22,799 nt of DNA from Paracoccaceae bacterium (GCA_013214715.1 JABSSB010000129.1:1-22799); one strand, 5' to 3'; shown: positions 7,557 through 15,214, counted from the stretch's first letter. Notes: generated from the letters alone by a model not told the origin. A program made the numbers and translations.

Positions 7557-8189
7557 ATGGCTGGTGAGATTCCTGATCTCATTGTCCAGGAACGGACGGG
7601 GACGGGCAAGGGCGCCGCTCGTCAGGCACGCCGCGATGGCATGGTTCCTGGGATTGTGTTTGGCGGCGATGTTGACCCGCTGGCAATTCAGATCCCGTTC
7701 AACGAGCTGTTCAAAAAGCTCAAGGCCGGACGGTTCAAGTCGACCCTGTTCAACCTCAAGGTTGACGGTCATGACGACGTCCGCGTGATCTGCCGCGACG
7801 TGCAGCGCGACGTGGTCAAAGACCTGCCGACCCATTTCGACCTGATGCGCTTGCGCCGCACCACGAAGATCAACCTGTTCATCCCGGTTGAATTCGTGAA
7901 CGAAGATGCAGCCCCGGGGATCAAAAAAGGTGGCATGCTGACCGTTGTCCGCCCCGAGGTGGAACTGGTTGTGACCGCTGGCGACATTCCCGAAAAGCTG
8001 ACCGTCGATCTGACCGGTCTGAACATCGGTGACGTTGTGACGATTTCGTCGATCACGCTGCCGTCGGGCGCCAAGCCTACCATCGACCGTGACTTCGTGG
8101 TCGCGAATATCTCGGCACCCAAAGGTCTTGGCTCGTCCGATGACGAGGCAGAAGCCGAAGAGGCCGAAGCCGAGGGCGGCGAAGAGTAA
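7557..8189 (+). CDS. rplY: 50S ribosomal protein L25 / general stress protein Ctc
   Basis: The 210-residue protein has the long two-domain L25/Ctc (TL5) architecture. An N-terminal 5S rRNA-binding L25 domain (about 5-95) contains RTGTGKGAARQARRDGMVPG. A C-terminal beta domain (about 100-190) follows, then an acidic tail of alternating Glu/Ala. It binds 5S rRNA in the large subunit. The ATG at 7557 is preceded by GGAG at 6-base spacing; an in-frame TTG at 7545 overlaps that site and is unlikely. A strong terminator follows directly, so the gene is monocistronic here and not linked to pth, which lies 3.7 kb further on. Confidence 0.96.
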   Translation: MAGEIPDLIVQERTGTGKGAARQARRDGMVPGIVFGGDVDPLAIQIPFNELFKKLKAGRFKSTLFNLKVDGHDDVRVICRDVQRDVVKDLPTHFDLMRLRRTTKINLFIPVEFVNEDAAPGIKKGGMLTVVRPEVELVVTAGDIPEKLTVDLTGLNIGDVVTISSITLPSGAKPTIDRDFVVANISAPKGLGSSDDEAEAEEAEAEGGEE

Positions 8190-8218
8190 CTCTCTTCCCC
8201 TAAGCTACAGATCGAAAG

Positions 8219-8245
8219 CGGGGCCGTTTTGGCCCCGTTTTTTTT
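8219..8245 (+). terminator. Intrinsic terminator of rplY
   Basis: CGGGGCC (8219-8225), loop GTTTT and GGCCCCG (8231-8237) form a GC-only seven-base-pair stem followed by eight T residues (8238-8245). It begins 30 bases after the rplY stop and ends right at the stop of the minus-strand small ORF. This is a textbook rho-independent terminator for the plus strand. Confidence 0.95.
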
Positions 8246-8246
8246 G

Positions 8247-8381
8247 TCACTGAAGCGGTGATGTGACCGGGGCTTGTGGGCCCGCCGCGCTGTAAGAGAT
8301 GTTTTCGGCCGTTTTGCCCATCACCAAGACCGCCGCCCCGACATAGGTCAGCGTCACCAGAAAAGATACGGTATAGGACAC
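8247..8381 (-). CDS. Small single-pass membrane protein (44 residues)
   Basis: A short ORF starting with GTG at 8381. GGAGG lies on the minus strand at 8393-8389, seven bases upstream, and a TTGACG-17-TAGATA promoter lies just beyond. The N-terminal half (YTVSFLVTLTYVGAAVLVMG) forms one hydrophobic helix; the C-terminal half is short and polar (KTAENISYSAAGPQAPVTSP). There is no signal cleavage site and no cysteine. I do not recognise a family. Good promoter, good SD and a membrane helix together make it a likely real gene although very short. It is transcribed away from the ars-type operon and converges on rplY. Confidence 0.6.
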   Translation of the reverse strand: MSYTVSFLVTLTYVGAAVLVMGKTAENISYSAAGPQAPVTSPLQ

Positions 8382-8416
8382 GGCAAAACCTCCGCAAAAC
8401 AAGATCTTATACATCC

Positions 8417-8445
8417 TATCTAGCGAGGAATTAAGAATTCGTCAA
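8417..8445 (-). promoter_or_regulatory. Sigma-70-type promoter for the 44-residue ORF
   Basis: Read on the minus strand, TTGACG (8445-8440) and TAGATA (8422-8417) are separated by exactly 17 bases in a locally AT-rich patch that stands out from the GC-rich surroundings. A transcript would start at about 8410, giving a leader of roughly 30 bases before the GTG at 8381. Confidence 0.7.
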
Positions 8446-8539
8446 AATTCTGCCGTAATTTGGACTTAATTGCCCAACTTACTGCACGTTTTTTGCGCTG
8501 GCATTCGGTGTTTTCAGTCAGTGACGCGCCGGCAGACCG

Positions 8540-8959
8540 TCAAAACCGGATCAGCGGCCCCACGGATCGGTCGTGGAAATTGCGATACAGGTCCCAGGCA
8601 TTCATTTCCTGACCGTCCGAATTCACGCAAAATCCGGTTTCCGTGCCCAGATCGGTGTCGCGCAGCTCATACCGCGCGCCCATTTGCTGGCAATGCTCGG
8701 AGGCCGGGTCTGTGATGGGGGTGACCGCCGCCTGCGCCTGCCCCCGGTAATACTCCCAGGCATCGACCTCTGCGCCATCGGGCAGCAGGCAGTAGCCCAC
8801 CATCGCGCCGTTGTCATTCTCGCGCGACATATAGGTGTTGCCGCTCAGTTCACAGAAATCTGCTGCCGGGTTGGAGCTTTGCGTCGCCGACGTGTCAGCC
8901 TGCGCTGCTGATGCTGCTGCGATTCCCAAGGCCAAAACGGCCGCGCCAAGATATGTCAT
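8540..8959 (-). CDS. Secreted protein with two DUF333 modules (second copy)
   Basis: The 139-residue protein has a signal peptide (MTYLGAAVLALGIAAASAAQA, cleavage near 21). Two DUF333 repeats follow at about residues 30-73 and 84-127. Each has the pattern NPA/DPA-x-x-C, a Gly/Tyr-containing turn, then C-x-x-x-DG-x-x-x-x-x-W-x-x-Y-R. Cysteines at 36, 57, 90 and 111 form one pair per module, possibly disulfides. DUF333 occurs in small periplasmic proteins sometimes labelled putative hemolysin; no biochemical role is known to me. GGAGAGG precedes the ATG closely. It is the last gene of the GAPDH-arsJ-DUF333-DUF333 operon, 64 bases after its paralogue. Confidence 0.85.
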   Translation of the reverse strand: MTYLGAAVLALGIAAASAAQADTSATQSSNPAADFCELSGNTYMSRENDNGAMVGYCLLPDGAEVDAWEYYRGQAQAAVTPITDPASEHCQQMGARYELRDTDLGTETGFCVNSDGQEMNAWDLYRNFHDRSVGPLIRF

Positions 8960-9023
8960 GGACCTCTCCGAACTGTTTCGGGGTCAACCTTAACAGCCTG
9001 ATGCGATCCTGGCCACGTGACGA

Positions 9024-9398
9024 TTACGGTTGTTTGGGATGGGCGGCCCTGAACAGCCCCCAAGCGTCGAAATCTACGCCTTGCAGGGTGCAAATACCAG
9101 TTTTCGACCCGTCTGATGCGCTGCGGATGGCATAGGTTCCGCCCAGGCTGTCGCAGAATGTGGCGGCCGGGTTGGCCAGTTCGGAGGTTGCGGCACTGTT
9201 TGCGCGAAAATACGCCCAGGCTTCGACCTTTGTGCCATCGGCCAATTGGCAGACACCGGACTGACCGGCATCGCTGTCAACAATCATGTAGCTGCCGCCG
9301 CTGTCTTCGCAAAACACCGCCGAAGGATTGGGCAGGCCCACGACCGTCTGCGCCCATGCAGGTGCTGCCAGCACCATCAACAGAATTAAAGCTCTCAT
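9024..9398 (-). CDS. Secreted protein with two DUF333 modules (first copy)
   Basis: The 124-residue protein has a signal peptide (MRALILLMVLAAPAWA, cleavage near 16). DUF333 repeats lie at about residues 24-66 and 76-117, with cysteines at 30, 50, 82 and 103. Its ATG overlaps the arsJ stop as ATGA, and a strong GAGGAGG lies inside the last codons of arsJ seven bases upstream, so it is clearly co-translated with the permease. The tandem paralogue downstream has the same two-module layout with different linkers, suggesting duplication. A periplasmic partner role in arsenical export is an inference from position only. Confidence 0.87.
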   Translation of the reverse strand: MRALILLMVLAAPAWAQTVVGLPNPSAVFCEDSGGSYMIVDSDAGQSGVCQLADGTKVEAWAYFRANSAATSELANPAATFCDSLGGTYAIRSASDGSKTGICTLQGVDFDAWGLFRAAHPKQP

Positions 9399-10666
9399 AT
9401 CTCAACCTCCTCTTGCGCGGCGTGCAGCTGCCGCGCGGCCAGCCAGGACAGGGCCGCCATCGCCGCCGCCGTGCCAAGGCACGCGGGCAGGCCGCCCATC
9501 TGGTAACTCACACCCGACAAAAGCGTTCCCAAAAGACGCCCGGCCGCGTTGGACATGTAATAGAAACCGACATCCATTGTCACCCTCTCTGACCGCGTGA
9601 AGGCGAGGATCAGATAGGAATGGACCGAGGAATTGACTGCAAAGACAAAGCCGAAGATCAGCAACCCGACCACCACGGTCACAGTCAGCCACATGGCGGG
9701 CTGGCCTGCGATCCATGCCGCCAAGGCCAAAGCCGCCGGGATCAGCGCCAGCGTGCCGACCCACAGAACCGCGAGCCGCACAATCTCGGCATCTGTTTTG
9801 TCGCGGGCCTTCAGCAGCTTGGGCGCGCTCGCCTGCACCGCACCATAGGCGATGATCCAAAGCGCCATGAAGGTGCCGATGGTGAAAAAGGCTGCGCGGT
9901 TTCCGGCCTCGGTCCCGTCGGACAGGACCGAATAGAAATAGATCGGGATGCCCACGACGAACCATACGTCGCGCGCGGCGAAGAGAAACACGCGCGCCAG
10001 CGACAGCAGGTTTACATTGCGGTCCTTGGAAAAGACCTCTTTGAACTTCACGCCTTTCTTGCCACGCGGCAGGCCCGAGGGCATGAAGACCATAACGGCC
10101 ACAAGGATCACGGCCAGCACCGCCGCCATCGCCAGCACGGACGAAACAAAGCCAAAGAGCGCCAGCAGCGCCGCGCCCAGCAAAAAGCCAACACCTTTCA
10201 CCGCGTTTTTCGACCCGGTCAGCACTGCGACCCAGCGAAACAGCCCGCCGCCTTCGGTCGGGGCCAGCAGTTTCACCGCGCTTTTGGAGCTCATCTTTGA
10301 CAGGTCTTTCGCCACGCCCGACAGGCCCTGCACGATCATCACAAACGTGACCGACAGGGCCACGGTCCAGCTTGGATCAAGCTGCGCAAGCAGCAGCAAC
10401 GCCAAGATCTGCACGCCCAGCCCGACATATAGCGTCGTGGTCAGCCCGAAGCGTTGCGCGATCCAGCCCGCCGACAGGTTGGTGACCATGCCCATGAATT
10501 CATAAAGCACGAACAGATAGGCCAGCTGTATCGGAGAAAAGCCCAGAGTGTGAAAATGCAGCGTCACCAGCATCCGCAGCGCGCCATCCGACAGCATGAA
10601 GGCCCAATAGGCCGCCGTGACCGCGATATAGGCCGACAGCCCGTCTGGGCGCGTTGCGGTGGTCAT
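9395..10666 (-). CDS. arsJ: ArsJ, organoarsenical (1-arseno-3-phosphoglycerate) efflux permease, MFS
   Basis: The 423-residue MFS protein has about 12 helices. Segments agree with ArsJ as I know it: VTAAYWAFMLSDGALRMLV near residues 16-34, the conserved stretch SGVAKDLSKMSSKSAVKLL, RWVAVLTGSKNAVKGVGFLL, and NLLSLARVFLFAARDVWFVV. The gene begins one base after the stop of an adjacent GAPDH gene, which is the diagnostic neighbour. In the characterised Pseudomonas aeruginosa system, GAPDH converts glyceraldehyde-3-phosphate plus arsenate to 1-arseno-3-phosphoglycerate and ArsJ exports it, giving arsenate resistance. The downstream DUF333 gene overlaps its stop. Confidence 0.93.
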   Translation of the reverse strand: MTTATRPDGLSAYIAVTAAYWAFMLSDGALRMLVTLHFHTLGFSPIQLAYLFVLYEFMGMVTNLSAGWIAQRFGLTTTLYVGLGVQILALLLLAQLDPSWTVALSVTFVMIVQGLSGVAKDLSKMSSKSAVKLLAPTEGGGLFRWVAVLTGSKNAVKGVGFLLGAALLALFGFVSSVLAMAAVLAVILVAVMVFMPSGLPRGKKGVKFKEVFSKDRNVNLLSLARVFLFAARDVWFVVGIPIYFYSVLSDGTEAGNRAAFFTIGTFMALWIIAYGAVQASAPKLLKARDKTDAEIVRLAVLWVGTLALIPAALALAAWIAGQPAMWLTVTVVVGLLIFGFVFAVNSSVHSYLILAFTRSERVTMDVGFYYMSNAAGRLLGTLLSGVSYQMGGLPACLGTAAAMAALSWLAARQLHAAQEEVEI

Positions 10667-10667
10667 G

Positions 10668-11678
10668 TCACAGGCTCCCGATCACCATGCGGGTCACATC
10701 GGCCAGCCGCCAGGCATAGCCCCATTCATTGTCATACCAGGCATAGACCTTCACCTGCGTGTCATTGACGACCATGGTCGAAAGCGCATCGACAATGCTC
10801 GACCGGCTGTCATTGGTGTAATCGGTTGAGACCAGCGGGCGGGTCTCATAGCCCAGAATACCCTTCATCGGGCCATCGGCGGCGGCTTTGAAGAGCGCGT
10901 TGACCTCGTCGACGCTGGTGGCGCGGTCCATTTCAAAGACGCAATCGGTCAGCGAGGCATTCAGCAGCGGCACCCGCACCGCGTGGCCGTTCAGCTTGCC
11001 TTTCAATTCGGGGAAGATATGCGTGATCGCCGTGGCCGAGCCTGTCGTGGTCGGGATCAGCGAATTCAGGGCCGAGCGTGCGCGGCGCATATCCTTGGCG
11101 GGCCGGTCCACGATGGTCTGCGTGTTGGTGACGTCATGGATCGTCGTCATCGAGCCATGTTTGATCCCCAGCCCTTCATGCAAAACCTTCACCACCGGGG
11201 CGAGGCAGTTGGTCGTACAGCTGGCCGCCGTGATCAGGTCGTGAATTGCCGGGTCATAGATGTCGTCGTTGACGCCGTAGACGATATTGGCGACGCCCTT
11301 TTCCTTGACCGGGGCGGACACGATGACCTTCTTCACGCCCGCGTCGAAATAGGGCTGCGCCTTGGCCTTGGTCTTGAAGACGCCCGTGCAATCCACGACC
11401 ACATCGACGCCCATCTCGCTCAGCGGCAGCGCCTCCAGCGTTTTCTCCGCTGTCAGTTTCATGCGCGTATCATCCACGGTGATGCTGTCCGCGTCATAGG
11501 CAAAGCGGCGCGGCCAGCGACCATGCACGGTATCAAACTCCAAAAGCAGCGCGTGCTGCTCGGGCGTGCCGACGGGGTCATTGATCAGCACGATCTCGGC
11601 GTCCAAACCCTCATCTATAAAGGCGCGCAGAACCAGTTTCCCGATCCGGCCCAGCCCGTTGATTGCCACTTTCGTCAT
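10668..11678 (-). CDS. ArsJ-associated glyceraldehyde-3-phosphate dehydrogenase
   Basis: A 336-residue GAPDH. The NAD-binding fingerprint INGLGRIGKLVLRAF is at the N-terminus. The active site ITAASCTTNCLAP carries the catalytic Cys near residue 154. The catalytic His lies in TTIHDVTNTQ near 181, and the substrate-binding HAVRVPLLNASLTD near 232-245. The ATG at 11678 is favoured because AAGG lies seven bases upstream; the in-frame ATG at 11684 is only one base from that SD. Tight linkage (one base) to arsJ indicates a role in making 1-arseno-3-phosphoglycerate for export rather than central glycolysis. No arsR, arsC or arsB is visible nearby. Confidence 0.93.
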   Translation of the reverse strand: MTKVAINGLGRIGKLVLRAFIDEGLDAEIVLINDPVGTPEQHALLLEFDTVHGRWPRRFAYDADSITVDDTRMKLTAEKTLEALPLSEMGVDVVVDCTGVFKTKAKAQPYFDAGVKKVIVSAPVKEKGVANIVYGVNDDIYDPAIHDLITAASCTTNCLAPVVKVLHEGLGIKHGSMTTIHDVTNTQTIVDRPAKDMRRARSALNSLIPTTTGSATAITHIFPELKGKLNGHAVRVPLLNASLTDCVFEMDRATSVDEVNALFKAAADGPMKGILGYETRPLVSTDYTNDSRSSIVDALSTMVVNDTQVKVYAWYDNEWGYAWRLADVTRMVIGSL

Positions 11679-11691
11679 CGCCATACCTTAT

Positions 11692-11707
11692 TTCACGAAT
11701 TCTCGAA
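11692..11707. promoter_or_regulatory. Candidate operator: interrupted palindrome before the GAPDH-arsJ operon
   Basis: TTCACGAATTCTCGAA is a two-fold symmetric site of the form TTC-N2-GAATTC-N2-GAA. It ends 14 bases before the preferred GAPDH ATG (8 before the alternative at 11684). Its size and TTC/GAA arms would suit a dimeric repressor of the ArsR/SmtB type, but no regulator gene is in the window. On the minus strand a TAATTC (11712-11707) abuts it as a possible -10; no convincing -35 was seen. Confidence 0.4.
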
Positions 11708-11848
11708 TTACTTGGCCGCTGCCTAGCGTGAAGCCGGGCAAACTGTCCAGCCCTTCCCAACACCGGGGCGTGAAAGTTTTGTGACACTGGCCTTTTGCGC
11801 CAGAGTTGGGCAAGAACGCTCACGGGCGGCAACACGAAGGGTCGAGCC

Positions 11849-12529
11849 ATGAAACTGATCGTGGGTCTGGGCAATCCGGGCGCAAAATATGCGGGCAACC
11901 GGCATAATATCGGGTTCATGGCGGTGGACCGGATCGCCGAGGATCACGGGTTTTCGCCTTGGCGCGCCAAGTTTCAGGGCGCCCTAGCCGAAGGGCGGTT
12001 GGGCAGCGTGAAAACCCTGCTGCTGAAACCCGACACATTCATGAACCGCTCGGGCCAGTCGGTGGGCGAGGCGATGCGGTTTTTCAAACTCGACAGCACC
12101 GATGTCATTGTCATCCATGACGAGCTGGACCTCGCCCCCGGCAAGGCGCGGGTCAAGGCGGGCGGCGGCCATGCCGGGCATAACGGGTTGCGCTCGATCC
12201 ATGATCATATCGGCCCGCATTATGACCGGGTGCGGCTGGGCATCGGGCATCCGGGGCACAAGGATCGCGTGGCGGGCTATGTGTTGCAGGATTTCGCCAA
12301 AGCCGATCAGGATTGGCTGGATGATCTGCTGCGCGGCATCTCGGACGGCGCACCGCATCTGGCCGCCGATGATGGCGGCAAGTTCATGAACGCGGTGGCC
12401 CTGCGCGTGGCCCCGCCGCGCAGTTCGACCTCCAAGCCAAAGCGAGACGCTGCGAAACCCGCGCCCGAGCCTGACCCCGCGCCCGAGCCGAAATCCAAGA
12501 TGCAGCAGCTTCTGGACAAGTTCAGATGA
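11849..12529 (+). CDS. pth: Peptidyl-tRNA hydrolase
   Basis: The 226-residue enzyme hydrolyses peptidyl-tRNA released from stalled ribosomes. All key residues of bacterial Pth are present: H19 in GNRHNIGF, N66 in DTFMNRSGQSV, D91 in IHDELDLAPGK and N112 in GGGHAGHNGLRS. The first 185 residues are the enzyme; a Pro/Lys/Ala-rich tail ending KMQQLLDKFR follows, a type of extension common in this group. The ATG at 11849 has AAGGG seven bases upstream. The stop overlaps the start of the DUF2332 gene (ATGA), so the two are coupled. Usually rplY lies immediately upstream; here the arsJ block intervenes. Confidence 0.96.
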   Translation: MKLIVGLGNPGAKYAGNRHNIGFMAVDRIAEDHGFSPWRAKFQGALAEGRLGSVKTLLLKPDTFMNRSGQSVGEAMRFFKLDSTDVIVIHDELDLAPGKARVKAGGGHAGHNGLRSIHDHIGPHYDRVRLGIGHPGHKDRVAGYVLQDFAKADQDWLDDLLRGISDGAPHLAADDGGKFMNAVALRVAPPRSSTSKPKRDAAKPAPEPDPAPEPKSKMQQLLDKFR

Positions 12530-13551
12530 TGCTGGACGAGGCTCTGCGCTCCCAAGGGCGTGGTTGCGCGGCACTGGGCTCACCCTTCATGGGGCGGTTG
12601 ATGCCATTGCTGGCCGATCATTGGCCCAAAGGTGGCGTGATGGATGCTATCTGCGCGGGGTTTGACGGCGATCTGGGCTCGTCAGGCCATTCCTTGCCCC
12701 TGCGCATGGCGGGCGGGCTGCATGCGCTGGTGCTGACGGGGCAGGACGCGGCTCTGGCGGCGGTTTATCCCCCGGCGCAGCCCAGTGATGACGCGCTGAT
12801 CGGTGAAGTGCTGACCGCGTTTGAACGTCACGCCGATTTCTTCAGAACATGGATGACCTCGCCCCCGCAAACCAATGAGGTCCGCCGCTCGGTTGCGTTG
12901 ATCCCCGCGGCGCATTGGATCGCGGCGCGGCATGATCTGCCATTTGTAACAAGCGAATTGGGCGCAAGCGGCGGGCTGAACCTGAGTTTTGACCGCTTTG
13001 CCTTGGAGACCGACGCAGGGCGGCTGGGCCCCGACGATCCGGCCCTGACCCTGCGCCCGGACTGGTCTGGCCCCCTGCCTGCGCAAAGCGGGCTGCAGGT
13101 CGCAGACCGGCGCGGCGTCGACCTCAACCCGCTGGACCCTGCCAACGCCGATGACCGGCTGCGTCTGCTGGCCTATCTTTGGCCCGACCAGCCCGAGCGC
13201 AAAGCCCTGACCGAGGCCGCGATGCAGGCCCGCGATGGCGCGGTGGATCGCGGTGATGCGATTGACTGGCTGGAGCAGCGCCTGCCCCCACGCCCTGGCC
13301 ATCTGCATCTGATCTATCACACAATTGCCTGGCAGTATTTCCCTGCAGCGGTGCAATCTCGCGGGACGGCGATGATTGAGGCGGCCGGCGCTCGCGCCCG
13401 TGAGGACTGTCCCCTCGCGTGGCTGCGTATGGAGGCGGATGATCAGGATCGCGGCGCCGGTCTGTCGCTGCGGCTGTGGCCGGGGGATCACAGCATCGAT
13501 CTGGCGCGGGTTGATTTCCACGGGCGCTGGACCGACTGGTGCGCTACCTGA
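12526..13551 (+). CDS. DUF2332 family protein
   Basis: The 341-residue protein resembles the DUF2332 family. The central motif SELGASGGLNLSFDRF (residues 143-158) resembles motif I of a Rossmann-type methyltransferase (E-x-G-x-S-x-G-L-N). An aromatic/His segment HLIYHTIAWQYFP and the closing RLWPGDHSIDLARVDFHGRW are also present. No signal peptide or membrane helix is seen, so it is probably cytoplasmic. The function is unknown to me; a SAM-dependent role would be inference from the Gly-rich motif. It overlaps the pth stop by four bases (an adjacent second ATG follows at 12529). Confidence 0.85.
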   Translation: MMLDEALRSQGRGCAALGSPFMGRLMPLLADHWPKGGVMDAICAGFDGDLGSSGHSLPLRMAGGLHALVLTGQDAALAAVYPPAQPSDDALIGEVLTAFERHADFFRTWMTSPPQTNEVRRSVALIPAAHWIAARHDLPFVTSELGASGGLNLSFDRFALETDAGRLGPDDPALTLRPDWSGPLPAQSGLQVADRRGVDLNPLDPANADDRLRLLAYLWPDQPERKALTEAAMQARDGAVDRGDAIDWLEQRLPPRPGHLHLIYHTIAWQYFPAAVQSRGTAMIEAAGARAREDCPLAWLRMEADDQDRGAGLSLRLWPGDHSIDLARVDFHGRWTDWCAT

Positions 13552-13617
13552 CCCAACGTCCGCCTTGCCGCTCAGGCCCACACGCCCATTCTGTCGAAAA
13601 AGCGGAGGGACGGGCAA

Positions 13618-14784
13618 ATGCGCATTTTGCGATGGCTGGCGGGGATCATTTTGGCATTGGCCGTGGCGGCGGGCCTTGGCTGGCTGTGGAAAGGTGACGA
13701 GATCCGCCGCCTGATGGTGGTGAACACACTGTTCGAGCCCGAGCATATCACGCAGAACTTTTCGAACATGGATGCGGCCTTCTTGCATGTCGATCTGCCG
13801 GCTGGGCCGGGACCGGCCTCGCCTTTGCCCAAGGGGGCGTCGATCACCTTGCCTGACAGCACCCGCGCGATGATGGAGGCGCGGCAGGTGACATCCTTCC
13901 TGGTGCTCAAGGACGGGGTGATCCGCTATGAGGATTACCTGCGCGGCACCGGGCCAGAGGATCGGCGCATTTCATGGTCCATCGCCAAAAGCTATCTCTC
14001 GGCGCTGTTTGGGGTGGTCTTGGCGGAAGGCCATATCGACAGCCTTGATGATCCGGTGCGCAAATACGACCCGCGTCTGGCGGGCACAGCCTATGATGCC
14101 GCCACCGTCCGGGACGTGCTGAACATGACCAGCGGCGTGCGCTTCAACGAGGATTATTTCGACTATCACAGCGACATCAATCGCATGGGCCGGGTTCTGG
14201 CGCTGGGGCGTGAGATGGACGCCTTCACGCTGGACCTGACCGAAACCGATCGCGCGCCGGGGCAGCAATGGCAATATGTCTCCATTGACACGCATGTGGT
14301 GGGCATGGTGATCCGCGGCGCGACAGGGCGGTCGGCATCCGAGCTGATGGCCGAGAAAATCCTCGCCCCGCTGGGGTTGGAGCAGGGCGGCACTTATCTC
14401 ACCGATGGCGCGGGCGTGGCCTTTGTTCTGGGCGGGCTGAATTTCTCCACGCGGGATTACGCGCGCTTTGGCCAGATGATGCTGCAGGACGGGCGCGCAG
14501 GTGAGGTGCAGGTTGTGCCGGCGGAGTGGATTGAACAGTCCTTGCAGCCCGATGCACCGACGCAGCCTGGCCAGATCGGCTATGGCAATCAATGGTGGTT
14601 CCCTGTGGATGCCCAACCGGGCGAGGCCTTCGGGCATGGCATTTATGGGCAATATCTCTATCTGGATCGAGAACGGGATGTTTTGATCGTGTCCACCGCC
14701 ACAGACCGCAATTTCCGTGAGCCCGGCACAAAAACCGCCTGGGTGGCCGAATTCCGCAAAATCGCCCGCGCTCTTGCACCATAG
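13618..14784 (+). CDS. Membrane-anchored serine hydrolase, class C beta-lactamase/NylB-like
   Basis: The 388-residue protein starts with one hydrophobic helix (MRILRWLAGIILALAVAAGLGW) that is either an anchor or a signal peptide. A penicillin-recognising hydrolase fold follows: the S-x-x-K motif in SWSIAKSYLSALFG (S121, K124) and the Y-x-S motif in WQYVSIDTHVVGMV (Y220, S222). Together they match the Ser-Lys-Tyr triad of 6-aminohexanoate-dimer hydrolase and class C enzymes. The sequence ends with a GYGNQWWFPVD ... HGIYGQYLYLDRER segment typical of this family. Substrate unknown; it could act on amides, esters or cell-wall peptides in the periplasm. GGAGGG precedes the ATG by eight bases. Confidence 0.85.
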   Translation: MRILRWLAGIILALAVAAGLGWLWKGDEIRRLMVVNTLFEPEHITQNFSNMDAAFLHVDLPAGPGPASPLPKGASITLPDSTRAMMEARQVTSFLVLKDGVIRYEDYLRGTGPEDRRISWSIAKSYLSALFGVVLAEGHIDSLDDPVRKYDPRLAGTAYDAATVRDVLNMTSGVRFNEDYFDYHSDINRMGRVLALGREMDAFTLDLTETDRAPGQQWQYVSIDTHVVGMVIRGATGRSASELMAEKILAPLGLEQGGTYLTDGAGVAFVLGGLNFSTRDYARFGQMMLQDGRAGEVQVVPAEWIEQSLQPDAPTQPGQIGYGNQWWFPVDAQPGEAFGHGIYGQYLYLDRERDVLIVSTATDRNFREPGTKTAWVAEFRKIARALAP

Positions 14785-14827
14785 GACAGATAGTCTAGGT
14801 AAACGGGTAGCGCCAGAGGAGCCGCCC

Positions 14828-15214
14828 ATGATCACCCCCGACCCAAGTCTGAATGTGCAAGGCGGCCAGTTGGAGCCATGCTCCACCAATCCCGTGACCG
14901 GATTTTTCCGAGACGGGCATTGCAACACCTGTAGCGCGGATCGCGGATCACATACGGTCTGCGCGATCATGACAGCGGAGTTTCTGGCCTTTTCGAAATA
15001 TGTCGGCAATGACCTCTCAACCCCGCGGCCCGAGTTCAACTTTCCCGGTCTCAAGCCCGGCGATCACTGGTGCCTCTGCGCCAGCCGGTTTTTGCAGGCG
15101 CATGAGGATGGCTGCGCGCCGCTGGTCAATCTGGCTGCCACGCATCGTCGGGCTTTGGATGTCGTGCCGATGGAAGTGCTCGAACGCTATGAGGCGCGTC
15201 TGGGCGACGTCTGA
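14828..15214 (+). CDS. DUF2237 family protein
   Basis: The 128-residue protein follows the DUF2237 pattern closely: NVQGGQLEPCSTNPVTGFFRDGHCNTC, DRGSHTVCAIMTAEFLAFSK, GNDLSTPRPEFNFPGLKPGD, WCLCASRFLQAHEDGCAP and ATHRRALDVVPMEVLERY. It has about seven cysteines and no signal peptide. The function of the family is not known to me. The ATG at 14828 has AGAGGAG at six-base spacing; a longer in-frame ORF upstream overlaps the serine hydrolase gene and is not supported. It lies 43 bases after the hydrolase. Confidence 0.9.
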   Translation: MITPDPSLNVQGGQLEPCSTNPVTGFFRDGHCNTCSADRGSHTVCAIMTAEFLAFSKYVGNDLSTPRPEFNFPGLKPGDHWCLCASRFLQAHEDGCAPLVNLAATHRRALDVVPMEVLERYEARLGDV

